Shown here: positions 1 through 8,399 of the stretch, in pieces
Layout: the number at the start of each line of letters is the position of its first letter
Position numbering within the stretch: position 1 is the first letter of the stretch
Source of the DNA: Duncaniella muris
Lineage (GTDB): Bacteria > Bacteroidota > Bacteroidia > Bacteroidales > Muribaculaceae
Reading direction: 5' to 3'
DNA: 64,000 bases
Assembly: GCF_003024805.1 (NCBI RefSeq)
Contig: NZ_PUEC01000007.1
Coordinates: forward strand, 1 to 64,000
The notes under the pieces: generated by a model
The model's input: only the letters and a program-made list of their open reading frames with translations
Database searches by the model: none
What the model was told of the DNA's origin: nothing
Position numbers and translations under genes: made by a program

Positions 1-59
1 TCTAATTGCAGACGTTGTTGGTCTGTCAGTTGTATAACTTTGATTTTTGCGATAGCGAT
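1..59 (-). CDS. 5' end of IS630-like transposase (partial, cut by window edge)
   Basis: Read leftward, this frame gives IAIAKIKVIQLTDQQRLQL, which resembles the N-terminus of IS630-family transposases of Bacteroidales (AKIKVI.L...QR.ELE). No ATG lies between the upstream in-frame stop (66-68) and the conserved part, so the start is non-ATG or lost. A TATCTTTG promoter box sits just upstream at 79-86. Only about 19 codons are visible, so the family call rests on a short match and activity cannot be judged. Confidence 0.45.
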   Translation of the reverse strand, partial: MAIAKIKVIQLTDQQRLQL

Positions 60-78
60 GTGTCTTTATGTGTTTACA

Positions 79-86
79 CAAAGATA
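79..86 (-). promoter_or_regulatory. Bacteroidetes -7 promoter box (TATCTTTG), leftward
   Basis: On the minus strand these bases read TATCTTTG, matching TAnnTTTG. The box is about 20 bases upstream of the leftward transposase-like frame. No clear TTTG partner is seen at the usual distance. Confidence 0.5.
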
Positions 87-126
87 CGCAAAAAAATTGA
101 TATAAACTAATTTTCAACATCTACTT

Positions 127-507
127 ATGAAAAAGATTGAAAACAATTTCGTAGTAACCGGTTTCGTAGGAAAGGATGCAGAAATCCGTCAGTTCACCAA
201 CGCAAGTGTAGCACGTTTCCCTCTGGCAGTAAGCCGACTGGAGAATAATGGCGAGGAATCCAAACGCGTTTCCGCCTTTATGAATTTTGAGGCGTGGCGT
301 AAAAACGAGAACACCGGGTCGTTCGACCAACTGACCAAGGGTACGATGCTGACCGTCGAGGGGTATTTCAAGCCCGAAGAATGGAGCGACCAAAGCGGTG
401 TGAAACACAACCGTATCGTGATGGTCGCCGTCAAGTTCTATCCACCCGTCGAGAAGGAGGAAACTCCTGAAAAGCCGGCCAAACCAGCGAAAAAAGGCAA
501 GAAATAA
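127..507 (+). CDS. ssb: Single-stranded DNA-binding protein
   Basis: A 126-residue SSB of the OB-fold type that coats single-stranded DNA during replication and, in conjugative elements, the incoming strand. The N-terminal 105 residues show the family pattern (NNFVVTGFVGKDAEIRQF, then FMNFEAW and the GTMLTVEGYFKPEEW strand). The tail after residue 110 is short, Lys/Pro-rich (KPAKPAKKGKK) and lacks the usual acidic DDDIPF-type tip that recruits partners. That tail is common in mobile-element SSBs of Bacteroidales. The gene stands alone, followed by a terminator, with the HU remnant converging from the right. Confidence 0.9.
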   Translation: MKKIENNFVVTGFVGKDAEIRQFTNASVARFPLAVSRLENNGEESKRVSAFMNFEAWRKNENTGSFDQLTKGTMLTVEGYFKPEEWSDQSGVKHNRIVMVAVKFYPPVEKEETPEKPAKPAKKGKK

Positions 508-523
508 TCCTTGCCTTATCACG

Positions 524-555
524 ACAAAAGCGGCCTTCGGGTCGCTTTTGTTTTA
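524..555 (+). terminator. Intrinsic terminator after ssb
   Basis: ACAAAAGCG-G-CC, a TTCG tetraloop, then GG-T-CGCTTTTGT and a T-rich run. It lies 17 bases after the ssb stop. The A-rich 5' side would also let it work leftward. Confidence 0.8.
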
Positions 556-594
556 CTCATTACGGTGTTGTTGCACCATCTGTACTTTTATACT

Positions 595-689
595 CTACTT
601 GTTCTCTTTTACCGCATTCAGAAATGCTTTGGCAGGTTTGAATGCAGGGATGTTGTTTTGTCATATTGTTCTTGGGTTTAATGAATACG
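595..689 (-). pseudogene. Remnant of an HU-family DNA-binding protein gene
   Basis: The leftward frame reads LNPRTI, a TGA stop, then IPAFKPAKAFLNAVKENK and a TAG stop. NPxT followed by IPA..(K)FKP.KAF..AV is the signature of the C-terminal third of HU/IHF proteins. A promoter-like TAATTTTG with an upstream TTG 21 bases away lies just before it (693-724), so it looks as if the promoter and C-terminus remain and the body was deleted. The internal stop and missing N-terminal two thirds make it non-functional. Confidence 0.55.
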
Positions 690-731
690 GTGCAAAATTA
701 ACAAATATCCGCTTGTTATAACAATCCAAAC

Positions 732-836
732 TTATTTGTCATCCCGAAAGCTGCTTTTACTGAATCCGCCGAAGACGCCCCTCAAGAGCCTGCCCACTAC
801 CAAAAACACCAGCAATAAAATTATAATATCTCCCAT
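732..836 (-). CDS. 34-residue putative membrane peptide
   Basis: The frame begins MGDIIILLLVFLVVGRLLRG and ends KSSFRDDK: one strongly hydrophobic helix followed by a basic turn and a polar tail. A TATCTTTA box lies at about 869-876, upstream on the same strand. It resembles the short one-helix proteins (DUF4834-like) seen near DNA-metabolism genes in Bacteroidales, but the match is only in character. It is real if conserved in related elements. Nothing else occupies 690-940. Confidence 0.35.
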   Translation of the reverse strand: MGDIIILLLVFLVVGRLLRGVFGGFSKSSFRDDK

Positions 837-939
837 AGGTCTTACTTTTTATAGTTATATCCAACTTAAAGATACGAAAAAATAATGAATTAAGCAAGTA
901 ATCTACTGATTTTCAATATCCATATTTGATTTATAAGTT

Positions 940-1563
940 CTATTTCCGGATGCCCGGCACGCGTCCCGGTGTTCGGTTAAGCTGAACCTTATATTTATTG
1001 AGAATGCTGTACACGGTGCTTTTACTCCGGACACCGCTCTCTTTCCAAATATCACGGATTGAATGCCCATTGTTATACATATCCACGATTTTTTTGTCCC
1101 GTTCAGTTTTACTCATACTTTTTTTGGTAATCGGAATACTGATACTCTGCTGCAGGCGTATAATCTTATCTGACGACTTCCGCAAAACAGCCACTTCCTC
1201 CGGTAATGCCCCGAACATGGACAATACTTCCGCCGGTGTCGTGTCCGGAAACAATTTGTTGTCGGTGTCAATTTTATCGTGAATGGAGATAATACGCACG
1301 ACCTTGATGCGGCATAGCTCGATTAATGCCGCCAGTTCCCGCAGTCCCCGGACAGCATTACTGAATTTTGACACCACCAATTCGTCTCCCCTTTCAAGAT
1401 TCGACATCAGTTGTTTCCATCTCGGTCTGAGCGTCTCGTGTCCGACCGATTCTTCAACCACTTGTACACACCCATACTGGCGCATCCATTCCTTATCCGC
1501 ATCAAACGCATCGTAGGAATTAGCCTCGAATATATAACCGACTTTTGCCATATCAATATACAA
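940..1563 (-). CDS. Degenerate serine-recombinase-like protein with C-terminal HTH
   Basis: A 207-residue protein with the length and plan of resolvase/invertase recombinases: an N-terminal fold beginning AKVGYIFEANSYD, a middle part GDELVVSKFSNAVRGLREL, and a C-terminal helix-turn-helix (GHSIRDIWKESGVRSKSTVYSILNKY). Catalytic positions are altered. The usual GYxRVST start is GYIFEANS, and the KxDRLxR block is KFSNAVR, losing the Asp and first Arg. It may therefore bind DNA without recombining it and act as a regulator of the divergent operon at 1791. Translation may start at 1563 (MYIDMAK) or 1551 (MAK). A TATATTTG box lies at about 1583-1590. Confidence 0.65.
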   Translation of the reverse strand: MYIDMAKVGYIFEANSYDAFDADKEWMRQYGCVQVVEESVGHETLRPRWKQLMSNLERGDELVVSKFSNAVRGLRELAALIELCRIKVVRIISIHDKIDTDNKLFPDTTPAEVLSMFGALPEEVAVLRKSSDKIIRLQQSISIPITKKSMSKTERDKKIVDMYNNGHSIRDIWKESGVRSKSTVYSILNKYKVQLNRTPGRVPGIRK

Positions 1564-1590
1564 TATTCATGATAACAAGTGCAAATATAC

Positions 1591-1790
1591 AAGTTTTATT
1601 CGAGTATATGAATCATACTATATTAAAAAACGAAATTCGTACATTTTTCGTGTTTTTATCTTCACTTGTTTTCATTGGTAATCATACTATTAAGTACGAT
1701 ATTAAAAAAATGCACAAAATACGGTTTTTCGGATGCGAAGTATCAAAAATAATATATAGTTTTGCACTAAATAGTACGAAATGATATAGT
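1591..1790. promoter_or_regulatory. Divergent control region with repeated AGTAYGA motifs
   Basis: This AT-rich spacer separates the recombinase-like gene from the mobilisation operon. It holds copies of an operator-like word: AATCATACTAT at 1611-1621 and 1680-1690, AAGTACGATATT at 1692-1703, ATAGTACGAAA near 1771, and ATAGTATGAAA at 1786-1796, which includes the start codon of the next gene. A rightward -7 box TAGTTTTG is at 1757-1764. The same word recurs before the operons at 33.3 kb and 62.6 kb. Confidence 0.6.
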
Positions 1791-2840
1791 ATGAAAACAT
1801 TAAAATCGAACTTAAAACAGCCGATAATCTTTGCCAGAATAATTGCCGTTTCGATTGCCATATTCCTATGCGCATCATGCGACAACGGCAATGGCAAACG
1901 ATTGGCGAAAGCCAAGAATGACCCTGCCGGAACATACAGGGAATACCTGTCTGACATACGCAGGCAGAAAAGACTCTCCATTAAAGAATTGACCGGACAC
2001 CTCAAGCAATGGCAAACATTGAGGGATTCCGTATTCCTGTATCTCGAATGTGATACGCTTGGCCGGCTTCATTCCACTGTAAAAGAAGAGTGTGAACAGA
2101 TACATGATTCCATCCGCATGGAATTTTCGCGGATGGTGCTGTCTCAGACACGCACTTATAAGGATATACTGTGGGTAAAAGAACAAATCTCGCCGCATCT
2201 TGAAGACAAAGAGTTGCATCGTGTGGCTGAAACAATTCGGCCGTTCTTTGCCTCATTGGATAACCAGCCCGTCAGTCAGAGAAACCGACAACATATTCTT
2301 GCCACTTATCAAGCTACCCTTGCTGAAACGATTGATTACGGTATTCATTGTATGGCAGACCTGACGACCTTTATCGAAAAGGAGGATGCTGTGTACCGGG
2401 CATTCCTTTCACGTCTGCCTGATTTCGACGGCGAGAATCTTTCCGACATCACGCATGACACGGAACGATGCTGCGCACAGGTATTTCTTGCCGCCGAACG
2501 GAACGACATCACCTATCGCAATGCCATGATTTATTTGGCCATGCGCACCAACCGCAGGCTGATTCAGAATGTCCGAACTTGTATCGACGACATCTGCAAT
2601 AAAAAAGTCAAGACACCGGCACAGGCGCAAGCCTACATCTGGATGCTTCTCCAGCCTTATTCGTCGTTGGACGGTTTCTGCCTGGCGTTGCTTTCAGCCG
2701 AAGAAAGAGAGCAACTCGATATGCTTGCCTTGCAGACACCCGACGCTTTCAGAGAGTTGGGCAGGATGCTGCACCCCGGAGACAACCGCTTGGACGAGTT
2801 GCCCGGAATGCTGATGGAAGCATTCATACACACGCTGTAA
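1791..2840 (+). CDS. Putative lipoprotein, first gene of mobilisation operon
   Basis: A 349-residue protein with a signal peptide and lipobox (hydrophobic stretch ending LCASC, Cys at about residue 30), so probably anchored to the outer membrane or periplasmic face. The rest is mostly helical and charged, with no recognised motif. It heads a tightly spaced rightward series that ends with the MobV relaxase. The start codon lies inside a repeated operator-like motif, so translation and transcription control may overlap. Function unknown. Confidence 0.7.
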   Translation: MKTLKSNLKQPIIFARIIAVSIAIFLCASCDNGNGKRLAKAKNDPAGTYREYLSDIRRQKRLSIKELTGHLKQWQTLRDSVFLYLECDTLGRLHSTVKEECEQIHDSIRMEFSRMVLSQTRTYKDILWVKEQISPHLEDKELHRVAETIRPFFASLDNQPVSQRNRQHILATYQATLAETIDYGIHCMADLTTFIEKEDAVYRAFLSRLPDFDGENLSDITHDTERCCAQVFLAAERNDITYRNAMIYLAMRTNRRLIQNVRTCIDDICNKKVKTPAQAQAYIWMLLQPYSSLDGFCLALLSAEEREQLDMLALQTPDAFRELGRMLHPGDNRLDELPGMLMEAFIHTL

Positions 2841-2861
2841 AATATAACAACAGAAAAATAT

Positions 2862-3314
2862 ATGAATATGTTACGACATTTTTATAATGACTTCATGGCA
2901 TTCGTCCCCCTGCAACTTCCGCAGTTGCTCGATGTGACGACGATGGAAGAACCGCTGTTCTACGGCGACTATGTGCTGCTTACATTTCCGTTGCGCACCC
3001 CTTACGAACTGGACGAAGTAATGGATATGTTCGAGGACGACATGGAGTTGATCACGCTTTACCACCATATCCCGATGCGGACGGAAAAATTCGGTCATAG
3101 CACTTGTGCATACTCGAATCCCGCTTTCGGACAGATGTTCAAGATGAACGCCAAGACGGATGCCGAGGGCAATGTAAACAGCATCCTTGTTACCATCTAT
3201 GATTCTTTGGAGCAGATGTACGGGGACCTATGCCTCGATTTGGAACTTCACTCCAAAAGCGGGTTCCTGAAATACAAGAAAGACAAGTCCGACGTGCTGA
3301 TGAATTTCATATGA
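2862..3314 (+). CDS. Conserved protein of unknown function (150 aa)
   Basis: A soluble acidic protein without signal peptide or membrane segment. The middle holds an Asp/Glu-rich helix (ELDEVMDMFEDDMEL). Translation may start at 2862 or at the second ATG (2868). The stop overlaps the next start by four bases (ATGA), which points to translational coupling. I do not recognise a family. Confidence 0.6.
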   Translation: MNMLRHFYNDFMAFVPLQLPQLLDVTTMEEPLFYGDYVLLTFPLRTPYELDEVMDMFEDDMELITLYHHIPMRTEKFGHSTCAYSNPAFGQMFKMNAKTDAEGNVNSILVTIYDSLEQMYGDLCLDLELHSKSGFLKYKKDKSDVLMNFI

Positions 3315-3712
3315 GAGAAACTTTATACCGACAGATGGTCTATTGCATCAACACCTACCGGACGTGGATAGAGGTTGCCGATGACAATCTCTACAAGGAG
3401 CATATCATCTCAAGAACCGACCGCACCGACTACCTCGTTTCCCGTACATTGGTACTGCGTGCCTTCAAGACGAACGGCATACACGCCGAGGGTATGACAT
3501 GGACTATTCCCGAACACGAACTGGACAAGGCTTTGGCCATCTACCGAAAGCAAGACAGTACATTCAAGCAGCGCATCAAGAAAGCGGCCATGTACTTTTC
3601 GCCCAAGGATGCCGAAACCCTTATCCGGCTGGCGACATACGGCATTGTCCAGTTGGAACTCATTGTGCGTCCCACTCCTATACCCGAAAAACCCTATTAC
3701 TTATGTTACTGA
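3311..3712 (+). CDS. Conserved protein of unknown function (133 aa)
   Basis: The ATG at 3311 is chosen because it overlaps the previous stop as ATGA, typical of coupled genes; a longer frame upstream would run through the preceding gene. The product (MRETLYRQMVYC...) is a small, mostly helical, basic protein with no motif I recognise. Its last 10 bases overlap the next gene. Confidence 0.6.
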   Translation: MRETLYRQMVYCINTYRTWIEVADDNLYKEHIISRTDRTDYLVSRTLVLRAFKTNGIHAEGMTWTIPEHELDKALAIYRKQDSTFKQRIKKAAMYFSPKDAETLIRLATYGIVQLELIVRPTPIPEKPYYLCY

Positions 3713-4293
3713 ATATCCTGCTACTCATTTTCTGTGCGATACCTTTCGGGGTATCAATATCATTGTACAAGAACAACAAGCGGTTCATGACAACCTTTTA
3801 CATGGCAATGGCACGAAGCGGCAACGCCCGTAAACTGTATGTGCAAGTATGGCTGATATGCCTGCTTCTTTTCCATTATGTATATGCCTGTGGACATATG
3901 GGTGAGTTTGGAATCCTACTCTCTACCGGTGTCTGTACCGCAATGTTCTCGTTCCGACGGACGGACAACTGGTTACGCAGGTTGCTTGACCGCCCCCGTG
4001 CATTTGTCACACTCGCATCGGTCGCACTGGTCATCGACTTTGTGCCGCATCTGTACACCTTGGCGATAACCATTGCCTATCTTCTTCTGGCAGCCCTGTT
4101 CTATCCCTCCGTTCGGGTCATGTCCGAATGCAAGGATACGGGCACACTTTCCGGATGGGCAAAGCATCCCGGAATGTTGTCAGAATCCTATCACGACAAT
4201 CATCACGCAAATCTGCCGCATGAAGCGGACAGCGGCAACACTAATATATCCGCACAATATGAATCATTAAAACCGAATGAAAATGAAAAATAA
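3703..4293 (+). CDS. Small integral membrane protein (196 aa)
   Basis: The start at 3703 gives MLLNILLLIFCAIPFGVSIS, a first transmembrane helix. Two or three more hydrophobic stretches follow (around residues 48-62, 68-80 and 100-130). A polar, His/Asn-rich tail (from about residue 150) probably lies in the cytoplasm. It overlaps both neighbours (10 and 17 bases), so it belongs to the same transcript. Presence beside a relaxase operon suggests a role in mobilisation, but no family is recognised. Confidence 0.6.
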   Translation: MLLNILLLIFCAIPFGVSISLYKNNKRFMTTFYMAMARSGNARKLYVQVWLICLLLFHYVYACGHMGEFGILLSTGVCTAMFSFRRTDNWLRRLLDRPRAFVTLASVALVIDFVPHLYTLAITIAYLLLAALFYPSVRVMSECKDTGTLSGWAKHPGMLSESYHDNHHANLPHEADSGNTNISAQYESLKPNENEK

Positions 4294-5128
4294 CCAAAAG
4301 ATACCTGTTTCCATATTGGCAGACAGGGAGGTATTCGAATATCTCAAGGAGAAAGGGGATGAACGCAGAACACGCACCGAAGCGTACTGTGACCTGTTGG
4401 ACAAATCACTGGCAGGTTTCGTTTCTCCGTTTTTAAGAAAGAAGGACTACGTGCTGCAACCCAACCAGTGCCACCTGACCGTATCCGCCCTCGCATCGGA
4501 GTGGCATTGGCACAGGGCTACCGTCCGTTCTTTTTTGAGTGCAATGGAGGCATTCGGCTTGCTGACCCGCATCCAGCTTCCCAAAAGCGTGGTCATTACC
4601 ATGACCGTACAATCCGGTCAGGCAGCACAGCCCCGCAATGCACAGGAGCAGCCGGACTTTGCCGGACAGCTCCGTGAGGTATTGTCCGATTGGGTAATCG
4701 GCAAAACGACCGCTGCCGAAACTGGCGTAATATGTGAACAACTCGTAAGTCTGGCAAAGACTGAAATTGCCGACCGTGACGCCGGACACTGTTCGGACAC
4801 CCATTCCATCACGACCTCCGCACATTCCGGCACTTTGGTCATGGAGCATCGTGAAACAGCCTTGTGCTGCATCGCCCACGCCGCCCTGCAAAAAATCCTG
4901 CACAAGTCGAGATTCGATGACAGTTCGCCGCTTGTGGATTTCTTCCGGTTTGACCTCGGTGAAGAATGGGCTGCTTTCATTGAGTCCGCCAAAGACCTCG
5001 CCGGGCTGATTCTCGACACCGAGGCATCAGTGACGGACTTCGACATGGACGAAGACCAAGAACGCCTCAAATCGCTTCGCAAACCCTTTTTATCGCTTCT
5101 GGCGAAGGCACAGGCGATGGTGGATTGA
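4277..5128 (+). CDS. Winged-helix/HTH protein upstream of relaxase
   Basis: A 283-residue cytosolic protein. Residues about 60-105 (QCHLTVSALASEWHWHRATVRSFLSAMEAFGLL) look like a winged-helix DNA-binding unit. The remainder is helical with no catalytic motif. It lies immediately before the oriT candidate and relaxase, so it may be a relaxosome accessory protein or a regulator. A replication-initiator role cannot be excluded. Start at 4277 or the second ATG at 4283. Confidence 0.6.
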   Translation: MKMKNNQKIPVSILADREVFEYLKEKGDERRTRTEAYCDLLDKSLAGFVSPFLRKKDYVLQPNQCHLTVSALASEWHWHRATVRSFLSAMEAFGLLTRIQLPKSVVITMTVQSGQAAQPRNAQEQPDFAGQLREVLSDWVIGKTTAAETGVICEQLVSLAKTEIADRDAGHCSDTHSITTSAHSGTLVMEHRETALCCIAHAALQKILHKSRFDDSSPLVDFFRFDLGEEWAAFIESAKDLAGLILDTEASVTDFDMDEDQERLKSLRKPFLSLLAKAQAMVD

Positions 5129-5346
5129 ACCGGGAGTCGAAAACAGATTGTATAACGCGAACAATCCACCTCCATCCCTTAACGGTTATCCTGCCGGTTA
5201 TAGGAGGCACACGGGCTTGCCCGTCTGCCACGAAACAAAGGGAAGGGGGAGCCTAATACCCCGACCGTCTATCGACCGTCGGGAGGCTGTCCGGGCAAGC
5301 AGCAAGCTGGGACAGGAGGGATTGTCCGAAACAACACGAAAAGAGT
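5129..5346 (+). other. Candidate oriT region upstream of MobV relaxase
   Basis: A 218-base gap directly before the relaxase gene, where oriT of MobV systems usually lies. It holds a 9-base inverted pair GCTTGCCCG (5215-5223) / CGGGCAAGC (5292-5300), a short hairpin ACGGGC-TT-GCCCGT (5211-5224), a direct repeat GACCGTC at 5263-5269 and 5274-5280, and CTGTCC...GGACAG around the GCAAGC repeats. The nick site cannot be placed from sequence alone. Confidence 0.55.
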
Positions 5347-6804
5347 ATGGCAGATCAAAAACAGGTACTTGATGTGAAGGTGTCGAAAGGTATCACCGCA
5401 GCCCAGAGCAACGAACATTTGCGCGATCGCAGTGAAAGGGCGGAAAAGTACGCTATGAATAAGGGGAATTACGACCCCACACGCAAACACCTGAACTTCG
5501 AGATTGCACCCGGAGGCAAGGTACGTCCCATCGACACGAGCCGCAACATTCCCGAACGGATGGCGGACATATTGAACAGGCGCGGGATTAAAGACCCCAA
5601 CGAAGGACTGGCAGAACCGAAGTACCGCACGGTGGTGAACTTCATTTTCGGCGGTTCCCGTAAGCGGATGCACGAACTCGCGTTCGGCACGCAGAACGTG
5701 GATTTTGATGAAGGTGCGGACAATACCCGTATCAAAAGAATGAGCGATATTGAACGCTGGGCGAAAGATGTCTATTCATTCGTGAGTGGCAAATATGGCG
5801 AGCAAAACATCGCCGCATTCATCGTACACCTTGATGAATTGAACCCTCATGTGCATTGTACTTTGTTGCCAATCAAAGACGGCCGCTTTGCGTACAAGGA
5901 AATATTCGCCGGAAAGGACAAGTTTGAATACAGCGCAAGGATGAAACAGCTTCATACCGACTTTTTCGCTGAAGTCAATACAAGGTGGGGAATGTCGAGA
6001 GGAACAAGCATATCCGAAACAGGCGCACGGCACAGGACTACCGAAGAATACCGCCGTATGCTATCGGAAGAATGTACGACCATCGAGGAAAATATCAGCC
6101 GTCATCAAAAAGTTCTGGCTGACCTCCAATCGGACATCCGTCTGGCAGAGCGCAGGGTCAAGGGGCTTACGACAATGGTCGATAACCTTGAGAAGTCGAA
6201 AGCCGAAAAAGAGGTCCTGCTATCGGCAGCCGAACAGGATTTGAAAGCGAACAAGGGTGATGCTGAACAATTAGCCGCACAAGTGAAAAGTCTGGAAAAA
6301 GAGCTGGCCGGAATCAACAGGCAACTGGCAGACAAGCAGGAGAAGTTACAGACGGCTGACCGGCAGCTTGCCGAGCTGAAAGAGAACATGGATGCCATTA
6401 AGGAACGTACCGGGGAACTCAAGGAGGAAGCCTACAAATACTCCCATGATGTACATTCCAAAGTGGACACGTTGCTCAAGGATGTCCTGCTGGAAAATGT
6501 GGTCGGCGAGTATAGGAACGTATCGGCACAAATGGACGTGGCGGAACGGCAACTGTTCGACGGCTCGCTCGTCCAGTCCATAGCGGAACAAGGTACGGAC
6601 GTGATGCACTGCGCGACGATGCTGTTTCTTGGTATGGTCGATGATGCCACCACTTTTGCCGAAACTCGTGGCGGCGGAGGTGGCGGCAGCGACCTGAAAT
6701 GGGGGCGCGACGAGGACGAGGACAACCGTGCATGGGCACTCCGCTGCATGAGGATGGCGAGCCGCATGATGCGTCCGGCCATTGGCAAAAAACCTAAACG
6801 GTAA
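5347..6804 (+). CDS. MobV-family (Pre/Mob) relaxase
   Basis: A 485-residue relaxase that nicks oriT and stays bound to the 5' end during transfer. Residues 161-170 are HLDELNPHVH, the HxDE..PHxH metal-binding motif of MobV enzymes. An upstream block near residues 93-115 (YRTVVNFIFGGSRKRMHEL) fits the N-terminal half. Residues about 230-365 form a long coiled coil, as in other Mob proteins, followed by a C-terminal helical domain and a Gly run (GGGGGGS). It is the last mobilisation gene, 217 bases after the HTH gene, with the oriT candidate in between. Confidence 0.9.
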   Translation: MADQKQVLDVKVSKGITAAQSNEHLRDRSERAEKYAMNKGNYDPTRKHLNFEIAPGGKVRPIDTSRNIPERMADILNRRGIKDPNEGLAEPKYRTVVNFIFGGSRKRMHELAFGTQNVDFDEGADNTRIKRMSDIERWAKDVYSFVSGKYGEQNIAAFIVHLDELNPHVHCTLLPIKDGRFAYKEIFAGKDKFEYSARMKQLHTDFFAEVNTRWGMSRGTSISETGARHRTTEEYRRMLSEECTTIEENISRHQKVLADLQSDIRLAERRVKGLTTMVDNLEKSKAEKEVLLSAAEQDLKANKGDAEQLAAQVKSLEKELAGINRQLADKQEKLQTADRQLAELKENMDAIKERTGELKEEAYKYSHDVHSKVDTLLKDVLLENVVGEYRNVSAQMDVAERQLFDGSLVQSIAEQGTDVMHCATMLFLGMVDDATTFAETRGGGGGGSDLKWGRDEDEDNRAWALRCMRMASRMMRPAIGKKPKR

Positions 6805-6858
6805 GTGGCATACGCCTTACTACAAATCAAAAAGTATAACGAATAATATCATTGGAAT

Positions 6859-8259
6859 ATGACGAAACAAATCTTTTTTATATTGGCCGTGCTTTGCATG
6901 TTGCAGGCACAGGCAAGTGTACGACCCATACAGGTGGATACTGTACAACATACACCGTACTATGATGTCTCGGAGAAACTACAACCGATACAGCCCGTCT
7001 ATCTTGATGGAGTGGTACTTCCGGCAACTCGGACTGGCAACTGGTTTGTCAGCATTACCGGGGGTACGTCCGCCTTTCTCGGCACACCTCTCGGCTGCGA
7101 AGACCTCTTCGGACGCTTGAAACCCTCGTACAGTTTCGCAGTCGGAAAATGGTTCACTCCGTCCGTCGGCGCACGTATCAATTACAGCGGTGTGCAGTTC
7201 AAAGATGGCACATTGTCCAATCAGGACTACCATCATATCCATGCGGATCTGCTGTGGAATGTCCTTGGCCGCAGATATGCCCGGCAAGAACAGGTACGCT
7301 GGAATCTTGCTCCCTTTGCCGGTGTCGGCCTGTTGCACAATGCCTCTAACGGGAATAATCCCTTTGCTGTTTCGTATGGCGTACAGGGAGAATATCGGAT
7401 TTCCAAACGAGTAAGTGCCATGTTGGAACTCTCCGGTACGACCACCTTTCAGGACTTCGATGGTTACGGACGCCCGAACCGCCTCGGCGACCACATGGTA
7501 TCGCTGACCGCCGGTTTCACGTTTCATCTCGGAAAGGTCGGTTGGAAACGCGCGGTTGATGCAACACCTTACATTCGTCAGAATGAGTGGCTCGTGGATT
7601 ATGCCAATGTCTTGTCCGGAGAAAACAAGCGTTATAAAGACTGGTACGACCGCAACCGACGGACGCTCGCAGAATTGAAGAAAATTCTGGAAATAGAAGG
7701 CTTGCTTGACAAGTACGGTCATCTGGTTAATGACGATGAGACCGACCGCCGTCAAGGTTATCCCAGAAATAATTACAGCGGATTGAACTCACTTCGGGCA
7801 AGATTGAAAAACCGGCATTGGGATGGAATCTCGCCACTTGATTCTGTAAATATTGTATATGGCAACAACGGAGATGATTCCGAAAAACCGGGCATAATCG
7901 TCTCTGAAAGGACGGAACTCATACAAGCCGGAAATTGCATCGGGTCGCCTGTCTATTTCTTTTTCAATCTCAACACGGCGCACCTGACGGATGCTTCCCA
8001 AATGCTTAACCTTGATGAACTGGCTCGCGTGGCCAAGAAATACGGATTATCCGTGAAAGTGACCGGCGCGGCCGACAGTTCGACTGGAACTCCCGTGCTT
8101 AATGGTTCATTAAGTACATCGAGAGCGGATCATATCGTTGCAGAATTGGAGAAGCGTGGCATACCGATCGAACGCATCGTCAAGGTAAGCAGGGGCGGCA
8201 TAGCCGACCATGTGCCGGTCGAAGCCAACAGGCATACGAAAGTAGAATTGTTTTTATAA
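6859..8259 (+). CDS. OmpA-family outer membrane protein
   Basis: A 466-residue exported protein: signal peptide of about 20 residues (MTKQIFFILAVLCMLQAQAS), a beta-barrel-like part at about 50-235 with aromatic strand ends, a helical linker, and a C-terminal OmpA-like peptidoglycan-binding domain from about residue 355 (FFFNLNTAHLTDASQMLNLDELARVAKKY ... STSRADHIVAELEKRGI). It probably joins the outer membrane to peptidoglycan. Such proteins occur beside mobilisation genes in Bacteroidales elements. It has its own terminator. Confidence 0.85.
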   Translation: MTKQIFFILAVLCMLQAQASVRPIQVDTVQHTPYYDVSEKLQPIQPVYLDGVVLPATRTGNWFVSITGGTSAFLGTPLGCEDLFGRLKPSYSFAVGKWFTPSVGARINYSGVQFKDGTLSNQDYHHIHADLLWNVLGRRYARQEQVRWNLAPFAGVGLLHNASNGNNPFAVSYGVQGEYRISKRVSAMLELSGTTTFQDFDGYGRPNRLGDHMVSLTAGFTFHLGKVGWKRAVDATPYIRQNEWLVDYANVLSGENKRYKDWYDRNRRTLAELKKILEIEGLLDKYGHLVNDDETDRRQGYPRNNYSGLNSLRARLKNRHWDGISPLDSVNIVYGNNGDDSEKPGIIVSERTELIQAGNCIGSPVYFFFNLNTAHLTDASQMLNLDELARVAKKYGLSVKVTGAADSSTGTPVLNGSLSTSRADHIVAELEKRGIPIERIVKVSRGGIADHVPVEANRHTKVELFL

Positions 8260-8309
8260 GATGTGAAATAGAGCCTTTTTGTTATAACTGCATTTGTGTT
8301 TAACTGATG

Positions 8310-8346
8310 AAGTCTCCCCGCTGTGAAGCGGAGAGACTTTTTTTGA
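8310..8346 (+). terminator. Intrinsic terminator after OmpA-like gene
   Basis: AAGTCTCCCCGCT, GTGA loop, AGCGGAGAGACTT with one mismatch, then a T run. It lies about 50 bases after the stop codon. Confidence 0.85.
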
Positions 8347-8399
8347 TATTGGACATGGCTGTTCCTCTGTTTTCCCTCTTTTAGTCCCTTAAATACTCC

